The notes under the pieces were generated by a model. That model was given only the letters and a program-made list of their open reading frames with translations, had not been told where the DNA came from and searched no databases. From Enoplolaimus lenunculus (taxonomy: Eukaryota > Nematoda > Enoplea > Enoplida > Thoracostomopsidae): 64,000 nt of DNA. The stretch spans positions 62,001-126,000 of the forward strand of contig JASANG010002078.1 in the NCBI GenBank assembly GCA_030248215.1, read 5' to 3'. The translations under genes were made by a program, and so were the position numbers. Each line of letters begins with the position of its first letter. Positions within the stretch are counted from its first letter, which is position 1. Below are positions 47,637 through 59,682 of this stretch, piece after piece.

Positions 47637-50600
47637 CTGGAAAAGTAAAAATTAATAAGTTTTAAAAAAGCAAATATTTGTAAAACACACAGCTATTTAC
47701 AAAATCAGAGAAACAATAGATAGATTAAAATTTAAAAATAAACGAAATTCTTACAATTTTCTGCGCCTAATTATATTACCGTATTCTCCGATGCTTGCAC
47801 TGTAAATTCCAACGACATGACTAAATATACTAAGATAGTGAGTTAGTTTTTCTAAATTAATAACACAATTAACTCACTCTGAGTTGAGTTAATTTCAACT
47901 TTGAGTTTAGTTAATAATTCCGCGTGACATGACTAATTAACTCAGAATAAGTAAAATCCACTCAGTTATCTGAGTTCCGAAAGTCTTTTTTCAGAGCTCA
48001 TACTTCTGACTGGATTCAACTCCTTCTAAGCTAAAATCAACTCTCAGATGTTTACAGTGTATAGCACCAGAAAACTAGACCATAGCGTACGACTATCGCA
48101 TTGCGATTGGAATCAAAAGGCCCTTGCTATGCCATAGATGACATTGAAATTTCCCACGGATCCGAGCACAAAATTGCTTAAATTTAAAAAAATATTTTTC
48201 GGCCCATGTTACTTTAAGGGGCGTCCAGGTATCTGATGGGTCTATAAAAATGCAGGATTACATTCTATATTACATTTTTTTGCTTAGGCCTAGGCTTAGG
48301 CTTAGGCTGAGGCTTTCGGAATACGTTTTTGCAACGCTTAGGCTTAGGCTTAGGAATACGCTTGATCTACTCTTACACCCCTTAAAGTAATATTGGCCTA
48401 CTTTTCAAACAAAACTATCAACTTTAGTTGTGATGATGCGAGATGGACTTAAAATTTAAACCACTTAATTTGTGAAAGCGAGCGTTTTATAAAGCTTAGA
48501 AACAAACAAGCATTAAAAGCAGTTATCGAATATTAAGCATCGAAAACGTTCCTGAAATAAAACCCTTGACCAATACGGAAGTATATATGAAAACACCGTC
48601 GGCGAGTTACAAAAACAGCCTCAAATCATAAACGGACCTTCAATTTAACCAGTTTTTGCGCGATTTTAACAAACTGCATTCAATTCGTTATCGAATTAAA
48701 AAAATTGCGAATTTTTATTCATAATTTAATTCTATTGGATACAGACCACGTTGTAGCCGTAAGACTTTTTCGGAAAATAATCTTGCAACGCCCGACAATC
48801 TGCAATCTGACAAAGCATTAAAATGATGCACTTGAAACTTGGCAGAAAACGGTGAAAAAACTGTGGTAAAATGTCGCGTGGCAAGGTAGAAAAACGAAAC
48901 GTTAATATTAATAACTACTAAATGACTAAAAAATGGTGTTAATTTTAAAATATTAAAAATCTTAAAATTGAATAAAAAACGACAGATTTTCGTTCTGTGT
49001 TTTCAATTTTGTTGAATTTCACTCTGATATCGCATTGCGTATAGAATAAAGTTAAAAAATTCTGCACGTGAAAGTTTTCCGTCTCGATCGGTGTCGCAAG
49101 CAAACATTATTATCGTTTGAAAGTTGTTTAATTCGCTCAATGTGTACGTCTATAAAAATATACGCAGCAACGAAGTGATAACGGTGGAGCGGTTTTCAAG
49201 CTTTAATCAGTCTACACTGCACAAAATGGTGAGTCAAATTGACTCTCCTCGAAACAGGCTAGAGTCAAGTTCGACTCAATTTGACTCTGGCGGAGTCAAA
49301 TTTTGACTCAGTTTTTGTAGTCAAGAAAAGCCTATTTCGAGGAGAGTCAATTTGACTCACCATTTCTTGCAGTGTACCTTCAAGGCTTAATTTCAACTTT
49401 CGTAAGTTCAAACTATGTAGTTAATTTTAATTGATACATTCGAATGACCAGATACATCTAAAGGTGAAATCTTATGTTGATTTTAGTCATATATTAGGTA
49501 TATGCCTCCTGGTGTTCCAAACCGAGTTAAACCGCAACAAATTAAACTAAGTATGAGACAAAATTAAATACATCTTACCGGTTTAAGCATTGATATCAAA
49601 TCTTTAACAAGTCCTTTAATTTCGTTGCCTTCGAGCTGTCCACTCTGATCCTGGAATGTAATTGGATTTTTTTGAAACAAAATATTTTAACACATTACCA
49701 TTTTTACATTTATTGAGCTAAGCTCGAACACACGTAAGCAATTAAGGTAATATGCAAATTAGTTATTAGCTAACAATTCGTTTATCGGTTTTGGAGGTTT
49801 GTAAGCAATTTCCTCAGATTCCTCGCACCAAAAACCCTTCAGCCACCTTATAATTTTTGGAATAATTTAAAAAGTCTTAATTTTGTCTTGTCAATTAAGC
49901 TAATATGCAAATTAACTATTAGCTAACTATTCAATTATCGGTTTTGGAGGTTTCTAAACAATTTATTCAGATTCCTCGCACCCAAAAACCTTCAGTGAAC
50001 CCTAAAAATTATTGAAATAATTTCAAAAGTAGTAGTTTTGTCTTGTCAATTAAGCTAATATGCAAATTAGTTATTAGCTAACTATTCAGTTATCGGTTTT
50101 GAATGTTTGTAAACTATTTATTCAAATTCCATGCACCTAAAAACCCTTTAGTGCTGAAATTATATTGCTTTTAACCTTAATAATTAGTGAAATATTGGAA
50201 AAAGTCCTAATTTAGGCTTATAACCTATGCTAATATGCAAATTATCTATTAGCTAACTGCTCAATCATCGGTTTTGGGGGTTTGTAAACAGTCTATGCAG
50301 ATTCCTCGCACCCAAAAATCCTTTAATGCTAAAATTACATTGCTTCTAACTGTAATAATTAGTGAAATATTGTGGAAAGTACTAGGCTTAATTAATTATG
50401 CAAATTAGCCTGTAGCTAATAAACGGCTCAAAAGTTTAAAACCCCAATGCGAAGTTAACACCCCAGGATAATTGGCTTTCAAACAAAAAAAGTTTATCAA
50501 AATCGGTTCAGCCGTTCCTGAGATTCTTTTCGTACGGACAGACGGACAGACGGACAGACGGACGGACGGACATCAACCTTTCGACCCCCAAGTACAAAAC

Positions 50601-53600
50601 ATAAAACGCTTCGCGAAACTCCGAGCTTCGCTCGGAGTTTCGCTTCGCTCAAAAATCCTTACTTTGTCGTATTTGTTGAATATTTTGTCGACGCTGTATG
50701 GATCGATGGTAGATGCCCCCTAAAATTGAGATTGATAATGGAATGTCAGACGAACAGGCAATAAGTTTGCGTAAAATACTTAGCTAAAGAATATGTATAT
50801 ATATGTAAATATACTTACGGAGTTGGGCGGTCCTATGTTAATCAAACTTCTGCCTATAACCACTCTCTAAAAACTTAAATTTAAATTACAGCTTAACTAA
50901 ACTTGAATATCAGTTTAATAAAACTTAAATGGCTGGACGGACTAACTCAACTAGAACTTTAAGTTTTACTTAAACTAACGTGTTTTAAAGTGTAACACGA
51001 GTATAAGTAAGCTTATTTTTTAGATGAAGTAACAAGTGCAGCTGACAAATTATGCGTATCAAAAAGTTTACTATTAGTTTAGCTTAAACTAAAAATACGT
51101 AAGATTAAAAAAATTAGTTTAAGCGTAAACCTACTATTAGTTCAGTTATTCTAGAAACTTAGTATAATACTGCTGGATTAGCTTAAACTTACATCAAGTT
51201 AGTTTAAACTTTTAGAGAGCATAAATACTGTAAACTATAGTAAACAGTACAGTAAGCTAAAGAACCAAACCAGCGGCGGATCCAAAAATTATCAAATGGC
51301 GTGTGCCGCAATATATACGCAATAAACAAAACCACGCGAGGAATTCCTTACCCCGTTTTTCGTGAACAGTTTTCTAACGGAACGAAATTCAACCGCCCTT
51401 CCGCCTCAGGATCCTCTTCTGTAAGGTACGATAATAACTGGTCAACTTTATTAATTTCTACTTACCTTCAAAAATTTATCTTGCATCGCTGCTCGTAAAA
51501 CGTTTTCTTTGACTGGAAGCAGTCGTGCCATTTCACTGAGTTGTAATTTGCCATCGTGGTTGTCATCGAATAATTTGAGCTAAAACAACAAAAATAAAGT
51601 AAACTAGTAAACGTAGTTGTAGGAATTTTCAACTGTAGATGTGTCGGTATCTGGAACGTGTAACTTGGATCATAGGTCAAAAGGAAAATTAAAGCAACAG
51701 GACAGTAAAGATTGAGGACTTGCAAAATTTTATACCATCAGTGATTTTATATATTCAATATCATAACCTCCTTTGAAGAACAATACGGCAGAATATTCCA
51801 AAGATGTTATATTATGTTATCGAAAACTTTGTTTACTTCTGGGTTGAATGCCCAAAATACGTATGCGAGGCGTTCTAACTTTAACGATATAGATGATCCA
51901 AGCAAACCACAAATAAAGATCAGAAACTGGGGCGTAGTCATGATTTCATTTCAGAAAATATATCTGTATGCAGAAGGAAATTCTCTGAACTCCAGCGCCC
52001 AGATGATTATTCGAAAGCGTTTTAAAAGTGTTTTTGTTATCTCAACAAATTTCGGAACGGGATCTATTTATCCTTTCTATTTTTTGCCTTTCTATGCACT
52101 CCTGACCAGAAACTTTCGAGATTGCCGTGCCACTCTAGATAGAAATAGTAATCGCAGACATCTTAATTATGTCAGTCACAGGTTGCAATACGTCCAACGC
52201 GCGCAAGCAACATCCCTTATACAACAATAAAACACTGCAGTATCTGCAAAGAGTTACTGGAAAACGTGTAATCGTCTGGCGCCTTTGTAGCAAGATGCCG
52301 TCATTTTACACTTTTGCCAAAACTCTATGCGGACATAAGGATATTTGCCAAAAGAGTGTGTCAGACAAAAAAATCATTTTCACAGGTAAACTCATTTCTG
52401 TAAATCACATTTAACCTAAGTCTTTTGATTCGTTATTTTACGGTTTGTCTCATTGTAAACGACGATAAGTATCAAATGACCACGTGAATTTGAACCCAGC
52501 TAAAAGTCATCACTGGGCATACCAAAGTGTAAACGATTAGTAAAAATAACAGAAACGGAAATCGCCAAAACGGGTATTGAATTGTGAACGTTTCAAAGAT
52601 TTATTATTTTTCTGTCCATACAATTGAGGTTTGCAAATATCCGAGCTTTGTAAAATGTAAAATTTTTAACGAAAAAATAACGTATGCATCGACATTTTTA
52701 ATATTTGGGATAATTTCGCAATTTTTATTTTCATTGCGAACAATTGCAGCATACCTCTAATGAAAAATTGAGAGATATATACAGGGTCGGATAAATACAG
52801 TGGATGCCCGGGGTTCATATAACTAGCAGGATCTTTCATTAGCCATAATTATTCTATATACCGGAGCTCGCTGTGAAAGATTTTAATGAAATAAAATGTA
52901 CCAGAAGTAAGAAACAAAATTTACGGCCAGGCACGTTTTTGTAGATTTGCGTTTAGAAAAGTGACTTATGATTTCACCGAAGTCTAAACGTTTTCCGAAG
53001 TTTGAGAATGGACGATATAGGTCCCGTTTTCTGGCCGGCCAGTAAATGCTTATCCCAGAAAAAGCTACAAACATAGTGACATCATCAATTTAATATTTTA
53101 AATCTTATTTCGAGTTCGATTCTAAAACTTTTAGCTGAATTCTAAAACGTTGCCTACTGTTATCATTATGGTCAATGTTAAGATTGAATCACTATAGTTG
53201 AAACTATTTTGGTTGCAGTTGTATTCTAGACAGCTTTTGTGGTAAGATAAGCGCTTCAGATGCTCAGGGTTCCTAGCGAAATCTTTCACTAGAGTACCTA
53301 TAAATAAATATTTTTTGTCATTATTAAAGAGAACTAGAAATTAAAGTATCACAAAAGGTCATGGAAATAGAATATGTTTTTACTCTGCATCAGAAAGAAA
53401 TTTGTATACGGTAGAAACAAGTTGAAATAAATTTCTATTGTTGAGTTTAATTGGTAGCTATGCGCTGTAAATTTCGATGAGTTAATTAATCAACTCAAAC
53501 GGGAACTTAGTTATTTCTGAGTTGCTATCAATAAACTTTAACTTATTCTGAGTTGAGTTCATTCTTGCCCTGAGTTGAGTGGATTTTGGCGGAGTTGATT

Positions 53601-56600
53601 AATTGAATCAAAATGAGTTGAATCAACTCGGAATTATGAGTTCTGTATACCAAAAATATTTTCCTATATGTAAGAGAATATTTCTGATATATAACACTTT
53701 ATTTTAAAAAGTGTTCCTGAAATGCGTCTTATACTTAAGAAATTAATTTCTGGAACACATAAGAAATCAATTTCTTAAATTAATGGTAATTGCACAGCAC
53801 TACTCTTAGCTCCGAAACTTGTGGCAGTGAAAGTCCAGCCGTAATCCGGCAGGCCAGATTGTAGCCGGTTCAATGTTGCCTGTCGGCTTAACGAAAAGCA
53901 GTCTAAAATAGTCCAGCCATAACGAACAAGGATTCAAAATGCAAGGACGCTGTGTGTCCGACTACGCCACTTTCGATCGTACTACCATAAGTTTGCAATC
54001 GCAAATGAATGGTATAGGCTTTAGCTGCCCAGTCTCAACCTCGCAGAAACCATAAAACGAGATAAATCTGCAGAACTTTCTCAACATTGGGAAGAGTATT
54101 TTGTGCACCCTTGTATGTAACCCTGCCGTAGAACGCAATCAGTACTATATCCACGGTTTTTGGATGATTGGAGGCCCCTTTTGTCGGAGACCCGGGGCTC
54201 AGGATCCCAGCTTTAATCTGGCGCTAGATATATACCAGCATAATAGCTAAGTATAAGCGTAAAAATAACAGCATTTCCGCTATTTTTATAACGGAAACGG
54301 AAGCCGATTTTCAATGCAAACGAAAACGGATATCCGGTTACACCCTGGCGCATACGCATATTACTATACCACTGGAATTCTCAAATTTAACAAATTCATA
54401 CGCTGTTAAAAGTCGCGTATCACGCCATTCTATCTGTATTTGAGCACAAGTTAAAAGTACTTAATGTTGCGACGTAATATAGATAAATACAACGCGGTTG
54501 TGTGTCATCTGAAGAACATCGAATGATCAGGTCCACGAATGAAAGAAACTCTATGCCGACATGATTTTAAATGTTTATGGTCCGCGTAGAGTTTAACGAT
54601 GGTCAGATATAAATGCATGGGGGGACAATAATTGTGCGAGCTGCACGTATCGTAACGTGTGATTGACATTAAGCAATTGAAAAAAATAGAAGCATGGAGG
54701 TGTCGAACTAACAAACTACTTATGATTAAGTACATGCTCAACCATAACGACACGCAGCCCGCATCTCTTTAAGTTTTGTTGCTGTTAAGATAAAATGCTG
54801 AAGCCGAGAAGATGGGAAATATTTCTCGCAGCTAAACCGGGGCCAAAGGGAAAGTAAAACTAGGCAGGTAAAGTGGTTCTGTTGTTGTTGTTGTTTAAAT
54901 ATTCAGTTTTGTATATTAACGCATTCAAAAACATAGAAACATTTAGTCCAAATTCTATCGTGTTGGCGGCATTCGATTTTTTCCACAAATCGGAATCAAA
55001 TATTTATAAACCTATATACATACTTATGTATATATAAATAAATAAATAAATATTACATAGATATATAATATATACTTATATATTACGACATATATACATT
55101 TCTTTAAGGTGATCTCAAATACTTACAATAATTTCCGCGTATTCGTCAATTTTTTCATCGGGTACCGACATACTCCATTTGTTGCCAGGTTGGGCGTTAA
55201 GCGAATTCAAAAGATCACCGAGGAATGCCTGAAATGAATAATTCAAATTAAATTTCGTTAAGGAACGAATTTTGTAGTAATTTAGTTTGTGTAATATTTT
55301 TTTGAATACAGCATTTTAGCTTTGAAATACGGCAATTAGATAAAGATAGTTTGAGTGCCTTTGTAGGGTCATCGATAGGCTCTTAGTGGACCACATACCA
55401 GACCATTAAGGCCGTCTATAGTCAAAATAGAAAGGTCGCTATAGCAGTTGCATGACTTTTATTAAGTCATAACCTGATTACTATTAACTTAAATAGGTTT
55501 ATTTTGAATTTTAACTACCTTAACTTCGTTTGCATCGATGTAACCACGATTGTTAATGTCATACATTTTCCAGATCTGTAAATAATAACAAAATAAAGAC
55601 GTTGAACAGCTTAACCTTTTCTCACATGAATATTATTTGTTGAAATCTAAAATGTGAAGCTATGATTACAAACTGCACTCTTAAAGATATAAGCACATTT
55701 TTACGCTTAGGCATACGTTTACGCCGAGCAATATGCTTACACTACTGTTACAACTTTGTTACGTTTACGCGTTGTAATATGCTTTACAGCTTTGTTCTAT
55801 ACATTGGCCAATAATTTTTGTAAAAATCGTAACCCAAAGTTTGATAGATAAAATTGTGTATGCAAAAGTTTGTGCAAAAATTTTGTACGGTGTCCAATAA
55901 TCAGCTTAATAGACGATTTCGACACGCTTCGATACCTCAATGAAATCAACGCTGGATTTAGGACGGTTTTCGAGTTGAAACTGAAGCAAAAATCGTTCGT
56001 CTTTGGGTAGCAATTTTGCCAACTGAAAAAAATGGTCACATTTTTAATTATTAATATTTTCAAATTTTCAAATTGATCAACACATGAAAACTATCAGATA
56101 TATGCAAATTAGGCCTGTAGCTAGCGCAACTTATATGTAAGACGGACCATACAATACACGAGAGGCACGAGGGGATTGATAAAATTTAAAAACAAAGCTA
56201 AATTTTCTCTGATACTTTTTGTAAAACGGCAGCATCTGTCAAAATGTCCAACTGTGGTTGCAGACGCGATGTAACATGTGAAATGTCACGAAATCTATAC
56301 TTGAGTATATAGAATTCGGATAAAAGTTTTGCGTAATTTATAAATTCTCTATTGCAAATGCGGGCAAAATACGTTAAAGGTTGCAAGGTAAAGCGGCTCC
56401 AGGACGCACAATTTTAGTTTCCTACAAAACAAAAAAGAAATTGTATTGGTTGACTTTTTACTCGGAGTAGTAGCAGCAAACGTTACCTCTTTTATGTCAA
56501 GCTTGCCATCACGATTATCATCAAACGCGCGTAAGAAATCACCTTTGATTTGGGCGATAGTTGAGCGCGATAAATCCTAAAAATCAAAAAGAGCAGCATG

Positions 56601-58012
56601 ACATTCATCAAAACAATTATGAATTAAACCTTTTTGAGTCCCAATCAATAGAAGCCTATATGTCTAAAGTCCATTTCGATATGTCTTCATTTTAGAGTCC
56701 ATAAAAGACACGAATGTAGAAGGGTCGGCTAAACTGCACATATATGTAACAGACACACAGCCAACGTGCTTAAACTTTATTAAATCGAGAAAGTACTAAA
56801 AATTATTGCGTATGCTGTATATCTTCTGAGCATTCGGGTTAAACTGTAACCCAGCTATTTGTACAATGTTACTGAGCTATTTGTGTCAGTAAAGCACAAA
56901 AGACAGCGCGAGACACTTAAATAAACTACATTGAAATACGTTTTGCTTTAGCCATAAAGCAGAGAGTAAAAGTTTTGACCGCGTTTTATACCACAATGGG
57001 ATCCGGTTGCGGATACAAGCCTGGATTTGCAATCTCAAATATAAATACAATACCGTTCTGACATCATTTGTCATTTTGCACGAAAAATCACGAATAAAAT
57101 CGTCCAACTCCAATCCTTCTAAAACACCATTGCCTGAAAATGTATCATAAAAATTAATTTTATCAACGCGGTTTCAATATTTACAATGCCAAGTCGGACG
57201 CGTAGCCAAGAGAACCTTGCCAGCGATGTCAGGGATACTAGTCCTTTAGAAAAATTTTGGACCTCTCAGAACTTTTTTGACCTTGCTGTTATAAGTAAAA
57301 ACGAAAACTCTTGCTTGCGCCTCGTGAAAACTTTTTAACGTCCCTGGCAAGATGAGATGGCTACGCGTCTGAGAGACTAGTATTTTAAAACAATTTAAGT
57401 ACAATGATGTTTACTGCTGTTTCGGATTAATTTATTTTATTTGTTTGCTTTGGTGAAATTTTATGAACATTAAGGTTCAGTAGTCTTCTCTCTCCCATTC
57501 ATAAGTTACAGAAAAATACGATAGGCTTTCACAGTTAATAGGTTACCTTCAGGCTTTGGTTACGACTAACGTTAGGGCGAGGATTAATATATAGAGTAAT
57601 ATGGGAGGAGAGACATCGGTATGAATGAGTAAGATGATTAAACATTGAATTTACCAACAGAAAAATTGAACCAAGTTGTTCTACATTATCTGGTTTCAAG
57701 TTTTTTTAATGAAAATCTTAGGCGAGTAAACAATCTAGAATATTTACCCGCGCTTTCAAATTCTTTACTCGCGGGTATACCTGCGTCAATTTCACCGCGA
57801 TTACCCGCAGGTATCTCCTGCGGATAGCGTGCAGCTTTGTGAGGCATCCTTGGGTTCAAAAAGTGCCGCCATTCCGACTACTTACCATCCCGGTCATAAT
57901 AATCCCACATCAACAATAGTTTTGATGACGTCAGTTTGTTGATCATTTTGCTTCCGGTTCGTTCTTCGAATCGTTTCCGAAATCGTTCACACTTTTCAGC
58001 TTCAGTTTCCAT
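47499..58012 (-). CDS. SCGN: secretagogin-like six-EF-hand calcium sensor (307 or 310 aa)
   Basis: Calbindin/secretagogin-family cytosolic Ca2+ sensor. Minus-strand exons: 58012-57886, 57133-57054, 56576-56487, 56022-55936, 55575-55519, 55228-55127, 51579-51466, 50719-50663, 49650-49579, then a last exon at 49149-49003 or 47636-47499. Phases agree. EF loops: EF1 D40[13 protein letters not shown]2 D88[13 protein letters not shown]3 D134[13 protein letters not shown]4 D186[13 protein letters not shown]5 D237[13 protein letters not shown]6 supplied by the last exon. The linkers [13 protein letters not shown] and [20 protein letters not shown] favour secretagogin (FLLLFRRENPLDSSVEF in human) over calbindin or calretinin; human secretagogin is 276 aa. 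All six loops keep acidic positions 1 and 12, so all may bind Ca2+. Start chosen: first [20 protein letters not shown]. Regulation is unknown. The duplicated EF6 exons are listed separately. Confidence 0.92.
47798..48069. mobile_element. MITE, CACTGTAAATT family
   Basis: CACTGTAAATTCC start and TTTACAGTG end; interior TTAACTC/GAGTTAA motifs. It sits between alternative exons C and B. Confidence 0.7.
48201..48398. mobile_element. TTAGGC-core MITE with GGCCCATGTTACTTTAAGGGG ends
   Basis: GGCCCATGTTACTTTAAGGG left; CCCCTTAAAGTAATATTGGCC right. The core has two TTAGGC runs. A different end sequence from the 36749 family but the same core. Confidence 0.75.
48732..48806 (-). pseudogene. decayed third copy of the EF6 exon (type B)
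   Basis: After an AG (TTTGTCAG) the frame reads [20 protein letters not shown] and stops after 24 residues. DCRAL and a near-identical 17-base stretch (GAYTGTCGNGCGTTGCA) match the distal exon C, but the EF loop is gone. Probably a relic of exon duplication. Confidence 0.5.
49003..49149 (-). CDS. SCGN: secretagogin-like gene, proximal alternative last exon (EF6 type A)
   Basis: Acceptor TTTTTATAG, phase 0. It encodes [18 protein letters not shown], then an intact loop [12 protein letters not shown], then [18 protein letters not shown] and stop (TGA 49005-49003). 48 residues. LNNFQTII resembles the human secretagogin segment LDKFREILL before EF6. Confidence 0.85.
   Translation of the reverse strand, partial: TYTLSELNNFQTIIMFACDTDRDGKLSRAEFFNFILYAMRYQSEIQQN
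49215..49374. mobile_element. palindromic MITE, CACTGC ends, TA target
   Basis: CACTGCACAAAATGGTGAG left, the matching arm ending GCAGTG right, TA at both flanks. It lies 66 bp upstream of the acceptor of alternative exon A. Confidence 0.8.
49740..50655. repeat. satellite-like element, copy 2 (inverted relative to 19150)
   Basis: Five imperfect tandem units with starts spaced 153, 155, 175 and 163 bp (TATGCAAATT at 49751, 49904, 50059, 50234, 50397), each with TATCGGTTTTGGAGG and CAGATTCCTCGCACC. They are followed by GTTTATCAAAATCGGTTCAG, a (GGAC)n run and the palindromic CTCCGAGCTTCGCTCGGAG, ending 8 bp before a secretagogin-like exon (50663-50719). Confidence 0.8.
50862..51221. mobile_element. 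MITE with CTCTCTAAAAACTTAAA ends
   Basis: CTCTCTAAAAACTTAAATTT left and TTTAAACTTTTAGAGAG right. The interior is filled with TTAAACTTA/TAAGTTTAA motifs. In the intron between exons at 50663 and 51466. Confidence 0.65.
51580..55126. other. 3.5-kb intron of the secretagogin-like gene
   Basis: Holds a fragment with GCCCAAAATACGTATGCGAG (about 51850, a repeat also seen near 15000, 18560 and 63255), hAT-like copy C, a nested CACTGTAAATT MITE and the right end of a CAGGGTG element (GATATCCGGTTACACCCTG, near 54347). The 138-codon open frame at 51814-52230 has no recognisable domain. Confidence 0.5.
53030..53802 (-). mobile_element. hAT-like non-autonomous transposon, copy C, with nested insert
   Basis: Reverse complement of the copy A/B type: CTGGCCGGCCAG and AAAAAGCT near 53030, then the shared interior (GTCAATGTTAAGATTGAATC, GGTTGCAGTTGTATTCTAGA), ending GGTAATTGCACAGCACTA at 53802. 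A CACTGTAAATT-family MITE (about 53463-53650) is inserted within it. The left end is uncertain. Confidence 0.6.
57193..57370. mobile_element. MITE, CAGGCCCGTAGCC family, diverged
   Basis: GACGCGTAGCCAAGAGAACC start and GGCTACGCGTCTG end, with TTGACCTTGCTG inside. In intron 1 of the secretagogin-like gene. Confidence 0.6.
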
Positions 58013-58145
58013 TTTTCGAGACAAAAATAAAATTTCAAAATTTCAAGTTTTTTTAATTTAAAATTTTAAGATACTTATAAAGTTTAGAAAAAATTCTGTA
58101 ATTATGGTTTATCGTAGTTTGTTGGGAAAACTAATCGCACAACCG

Positions 58146-58301
58146 CCGCGAACGTTGCCAAGAGGGGGGCGACTCAGCCCCCTTGGAAAATTATTGGCTC
58201 TCCTAAAACTTTTCAACGCTGCTTGTAACTCATTGAAAACCCTTGAATGCCGCTCCTGAAAAATGTTTAACCCCACTAGCAATGTGGGCTGGCTACTGGG
58301 C
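58146..58301. mobile_element. MITE, CAGGCCCGTAGCC family
   Basis: Shares CTTGTAACTCATTGAAAACC and GGCTGGCTACTGGGCCTG with the copy at 47083; the left end is worn. About 135 bp upstream of the secretagogin-like start codon. Confidence 0.6.
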
Positions 58302-59225
58302 CTGTCAACCGCTCGTGGATAGAACAAGGTTCCTAACCCAGTGATTCGGCTGGGGATTGTTTAGACTTACGCACTAGGAATAAGCATACAGGCCTACAAG
58401 TGATTCGAATAATAGGGAGTGGGGTAACAAAAAGTGGGGGTCACCATTTTGACATCCCTCTCTAATTGGAGTTCGCTAGTGAATAAAACCCATGCATCCC
58501 AAATTTTAGACCAAAGCAGAATGACCTAGACCGCTTAAACATGTGAAAGATACTCGGACAGCCCGAAATTAAACTTTTTTAACACCAGAAAATAATTTGA
58601 CATGGCAATCAATAAAACTGTTTCGGAGCAAGTCAGTTCTGCCCAAAAGAACGAGTATACAAAACGCTGTTGGATCCAACGTACACAGTGTGGATTGGAA
58701 ATAAATAACAGCCGTAAATCAATAACAGAGGAGGTACCCTCCAGAGAGGCCAAATAAATATCAGTCTCACCTCTTATTCGGGTCACTACAGTATATACCC
58801 TAATAGTCTTTGACTTCAGTTCTGAATTTCGCTTTACCAGTTTCAACCTGTTCTGTAGATGAAAGTCTTAAATTCGTCATAAACACATCTGTTTTTTCAA
58901 TTTATACCTAAGCCAAGACACTCCTGTATTTTTTAGGTTTGGAATAAGCCAATTAATTCGTTAGCAAAAAATTTTCTTTAAGACAAGCATTTTACTTGAT
59001 ATAAAGAAGCAAAACATTATTAAAAAGGTACGGGAGCCATTTTTCTAAATCCTATTCGCCGCTATTTTGGGTCGTCGTATGTTCCGAATCTGGTCTGGTG
59101 GTCGGTTTGTTGCAGCGGCTACAGTAATTTTAGGAGAAAAATTGTAATCTCTTGATCCTTCGAGATCATAAAGCTTTTGCACGACTAATTAAAAGCCAGT
59201 GTATAGATCAGGGCCGTACCGGTAT
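58302..59225. other. intergenic DNA
   Basis: No gene or bounded element that I can define. Confidence 0.4.
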
Positions 59226-59479
59226 CACTGTAAATTCGACTGAGTTGATTTTAAGTCATAATCAGTTGAATCTACTCAGAAGCCTGCATGAGCTCTGAAT
59301 AAGGTCTGTCAAAACTCAGAATTCTGAATTGGATTAACTCATTCTGAATTAATTAATGAATTCACCCGGAATTAAATAAGCTCAGAGTGAGTTAATATTT
59401 AGTGCTATTAACTCAGAATCGCCAAAAATAACTAATTCTCTCTCTGAGTTGATTAATCAACTCACTGAAATTCACAGTG
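59226..59479. mobile_element. MITE, CACTGTAAATT family, best-preserved copy
   Basis: CACTGTAAATTCGACTGAG left; CTCACTGAAATTCACAGTG right (inverted). Interior GAGTTGATT / AATCAACTC motifs. Confidence 0.75.
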
Positions 59480-59532
59480 TAGGGTAAGCGTATTTGTAAG
59501 CCTAAGTCTAAGCCTAACTTCCTAAGCGTAAA

Positions 59533-59682
59533 GGCCCATGTATAAAACAGGGCCGGATCGTTTTCCGGCAGGAGCTATAACAGAGTCTTGTTAAGCTTTA
59601 TACAAATTTTTTTGCGTTGCTTAGGCGTATAGGCTTAGGAACATGCTTATACTACTATTCCGGCCCTGTTCTATGCATGGGC
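59533..59682. mobile_element. MITE with GGCCCATGTATAAAACAGGGCC ends
   Basis: Left GCCCATGTATAAAACAGGG, right GGCCCTGTTCTATGCATGGGC. Short TTAGGC core. Second copy of the 36749 element. Confidence 0.75.

Noticed and set aside
51814-52230. 138-codon open frame inside the secretagogin-like intron
   Set aside because: No recognisable domain, overlaps a repeat motif (GCCCAAAATACGTATG) found elsewhere, no splice context.
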